NCBI GenBank assembly: GCA_022651385.1
Contig: JALCQR010000016.1
Coordinates: forward strand, 1-35,995
Origin: Clostridia bacterium
Lineage (GTDB): Bacteria > Bacillota > Clostridia > Lachnospirales > Anaerotignaceae
Reading direction: 5' to 3'
DNA length: 35,995 bases
A program made the position numbers and the translations under genes. Each line of letters opens with the position of its first letter. Position 1 is the first letter of the stretch. The notes beneath the pieces were generated by a model that saw nothing but the letters and a program-made list of their open reading frames with translations, ran no database searches and was not told the DNA's origin. Positions 34,941 through 35,995 of this stretch are shown here, piece after piece.

Positions 34941-35174
34941 AAAAATAACCTCTCTCTCTAAGTTCTCACAATCAAAAATGTCTATTTCAATATCATTATT
35001 ATTCAGGTTAATAAAATATCCACTTTATTGTAAATCAAATCTCATAAATGTCAATCGTTTTAATTTTGGGTGTATTCCGATATATGACAGGAGACAGAGA
35101 TTAATTTTATATCTTTTATCTTTATGACAACTGGTTGAAACTTTTCTGAATTATTCGTTTTTGGCGCGGGAAAA

Positions 35175-35209
35175 GTTAAGGAGCAAACTTTGTAAGTTTG
35201 CTCCTTAAC
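35175..35209. repeat. 16-bp perfect hairpin flanking the GC-rich gene
   Basis: The left arm GTTAAGGAGCAAACTT (35175-35190) is followed by TGT and its exact complement (35194-35209), then GTGTTTTTTCC. The core GGAGCAAACT/AGTTTGCTCC is shared with 33875-33901. It could act as a terminator on the + strand, but no + gene precedes it. Confidence 0.75.
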
Positions 35210-35422
35210 GTGTTTTTTCCTCGGGGAAGGATGGTATTATGAATTACTTTTTAGGGGTTCTTGCTAATTAGGGGTATGTAAGAGGTGGGTTACTCTTCCT
35301 CCTACGATTAATATTATGCCTTTTAATTATTAATTGAGTATTTACATTCTATGAACATTTTGTAAACGTTTTATTTATATATTTTTTAAATCTTATTTTT
35401 TTCTTAAAACAACTTTTCCCTG

Positions 35423-35469
35423 TTGACTTATTAATAATTAGTTAGTAGACTAACAGTTAGGCAACTAAC
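35423..35469 (+). promoter_or_regulatory. marR promoter and tandem operator
   Basis: TTGACT (35423-35428), 17 bases, TAGACT (35446-35451). Two palindromes overlap and follow the -10: GTTAGTAGACTAAC (35441-35454) and GTTAGGCAACTAAC (35456-35469), 15 bases apart. This is the usual layout for MarR autorepression. Confidence 0.7.
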
Positions 35470-35485
35470 AAAAGGAGGTGTTTTT

Positions 35486-35872
35486 ATGGAAAGACGTCGT
35501 CAGGTTTGTTTTGTATTAAAGGAAGTCGGCAACCTAATAAGACGCAAGATAGATAGAGAAAGAAAAAAAGAATGTAATAATGAATGCATGGGGCGTACGG
35601 CCATACAAAGATGGATAATAGATTTTATTTTTACGAATAGGGACAAAGATATTTTTCAAAAAGATTTAGAGAAAGAATTTTCAATACGCCGTTCTACGGC
35701 AACGAGCGTTCTGAAAAAAATGGAAAAAAAAGGGATGATAGTAAGAAGTCCATCAGAACATGACGCAAGGTTAAAAAAAATACAATTAACTCCTCAGTCT
35801 GCTGAAAATTATATTGAAATACGAAAGACAATAGAAGAATTTGAAAAAACAATAATTGAGGGCATAAGTTGA
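35486..35872 (+). CDS. MarR-family transcriptional regulator
   Basis: The 128-residue protein has the MarR winged helix: CMGRTAIQRWIIDFIFTNRD, the helix-turn-helix IFQKDLEKEFSIRRSTATSV followed by LKKMEKKGMIVRSPSEHDAR, and wing/helix LKKIQLTPQSAENYIEI. It is at the short end of the family (usual 140-160), with a short N-terminal dimerisation helix. AAAGGAGG lies 8 bases upstream of ATG 35486. The operator palindromes at its promoter suggest self-repression. A MarR gene normally precedes the transporter or enzyme it controls; here an IS begins 2 bases after the stop and may have separated it from its partner. Confidence 0.9.
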   Translation: MERRRQVCFVLKEVGNLIRRKIDRERKKECNNECMGRTAIQRWIIDFIFTNRDKDIFQKDLEKEFSIRRSTATSVLKKMEKKGMIVRSPSEHDARLKKIQLTPQSAENYIEIRKTIEEFEKTIIEGIS

Positions 35873-35874
35873 AG

Positions 35875-35995
35875 TGCACCCCAAATGTTAGACAAAATAT
35901 CTAACATTTGGAGGTGCACTTTTTTGTCAAAGTATTCTTATGAAGAAAAACTGGAAGCAGTTTTAAGGGTTATTAATGACGGTATGTCTTACAGG
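35875..35995 (+). mobile_element. IS3-family (IS150-like) insertion sequence, partial (left end)
   Basis: The element begins TGCACCCCAAATGTTAGACA, 2 bases after the marR stop, a typical IS150-group end beginning TG. A near-perfect inverted repeat (GTGCACC..CAAATGTTAGA, 35874 onwards, and TCTAACATTTGG..GGTGCAC, ending 35919) surrounds the leader of orfA. The rest of the element lies outside the window. Confidence 0.82.
35924..35995 (+). CDS. IS150-type transposase OrfA, N-terminal fragment
   Basis: From TTG 35924 the frame reads MSKYSYEEKLEAVLRVINDG then MSYR to the window edge (24 residues). The YS.EEKLEAV..V..G.S pattern is the helix-turn-helix start of IS150-group OrfA proteins. GGAGG sits 9 bases upstream. 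It differs clearly from the OrfA at the left edge of the window. Confidence 0.78.
   Translation, partial: MSKYSYEEKLEAVLRVINDGMSYR

Noticed and set aside
34443-34961. 172-residue open frame opposite the isochorismatase gene
   Set aside because: It arises from high GC content on the opposite strand; the minus-strand frame has all catalytic residues and a ribosome binding site.

Overview
The window is A+T-rich chromosomal DNA from an anaerobic, spore-forming Firmicute, most likely class Clostridia and Lachnospiraceae-like. This rests on Spo0A, a CotS-like spore coat protein, MecA, a CIRCE-controlled groESL operon, a C. difficile-like type I-B CRISPR repeat, and small clostridial families that I recognise as DUF4364 and (less surely) DUF6648. 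The genus is not determinable from sequence alone. Both window edges fall inside IS3-family insertion sequences of different types.

Layout. 1-2806: an IS3-type element has cut into cas4; cas1, cas2 and a nine-repeat, eight-spacer CRISPR array follow. No interference genes are visible, so they must lie left of the window or be absent. 2807-4752: a frameshifted tyrosine recombinase, then spo0A. 5006-6642: a CYTH-domain protein, a DJ-1/PfpI protein and a clostridial hypothetical. 6643-6990: an intergenic element made of six hairpins in a row. 6991-11639: a minus-strand block reading DUF4364, the M16 pair ymfF/ymfH, lgt and two small overlapping genes. 11769-16808: a radical SAM protein, a 28-bp perfect palindrome, gdhA, and the convergent groES-groEL operon with CIRCE. 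16809-22919: an SDR oxidoreductase and the pstSCAB-phoU phosphate operon, ending in a PhoB-like regulator that lacks the phosphorylatable Asp. 23041-24476: a DUF4397 protein and mecA. 24784-30226: a probable sugar-acid or hydroxy-acid catabolic cluster (UxaA-type small and large subunits, four-carbon acid sugar kinase, PdxA-like dehydrogenase, aminotransferase). 30359-33846: CotS-like protein, CCA-adding enzyme, tRNA-Lys, then a fluoride riboswitch with fluC and a DUF190 gene. 33875-35209: a GC-rich isochorismatase-family gene of foreign composition between related hairpin repeats. 35423-35995: a MarR regulator with its own operator, then a second IS.

The most striking observation is that CRISPR spacer 7 (2442-2480) matches this same chromosome at 38 of 39 positions, inside the CYTH gene at 5088-5125, about 2.6 kb from the array. 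The target has no C. difficile-like CCW PAM at the expected side, and cas4, whose product selects PAM-proper spacers, is broken by the IS. Together these suggest a PAM-blind or tolerated self-acquisition. Other points of interest are a mosaic family of hairpin-rich intergenic repeats, inverted repeats overlapping the -35 boxes of the two catabolic promoters, and the degenerate response regulator at the end of the pst operon.
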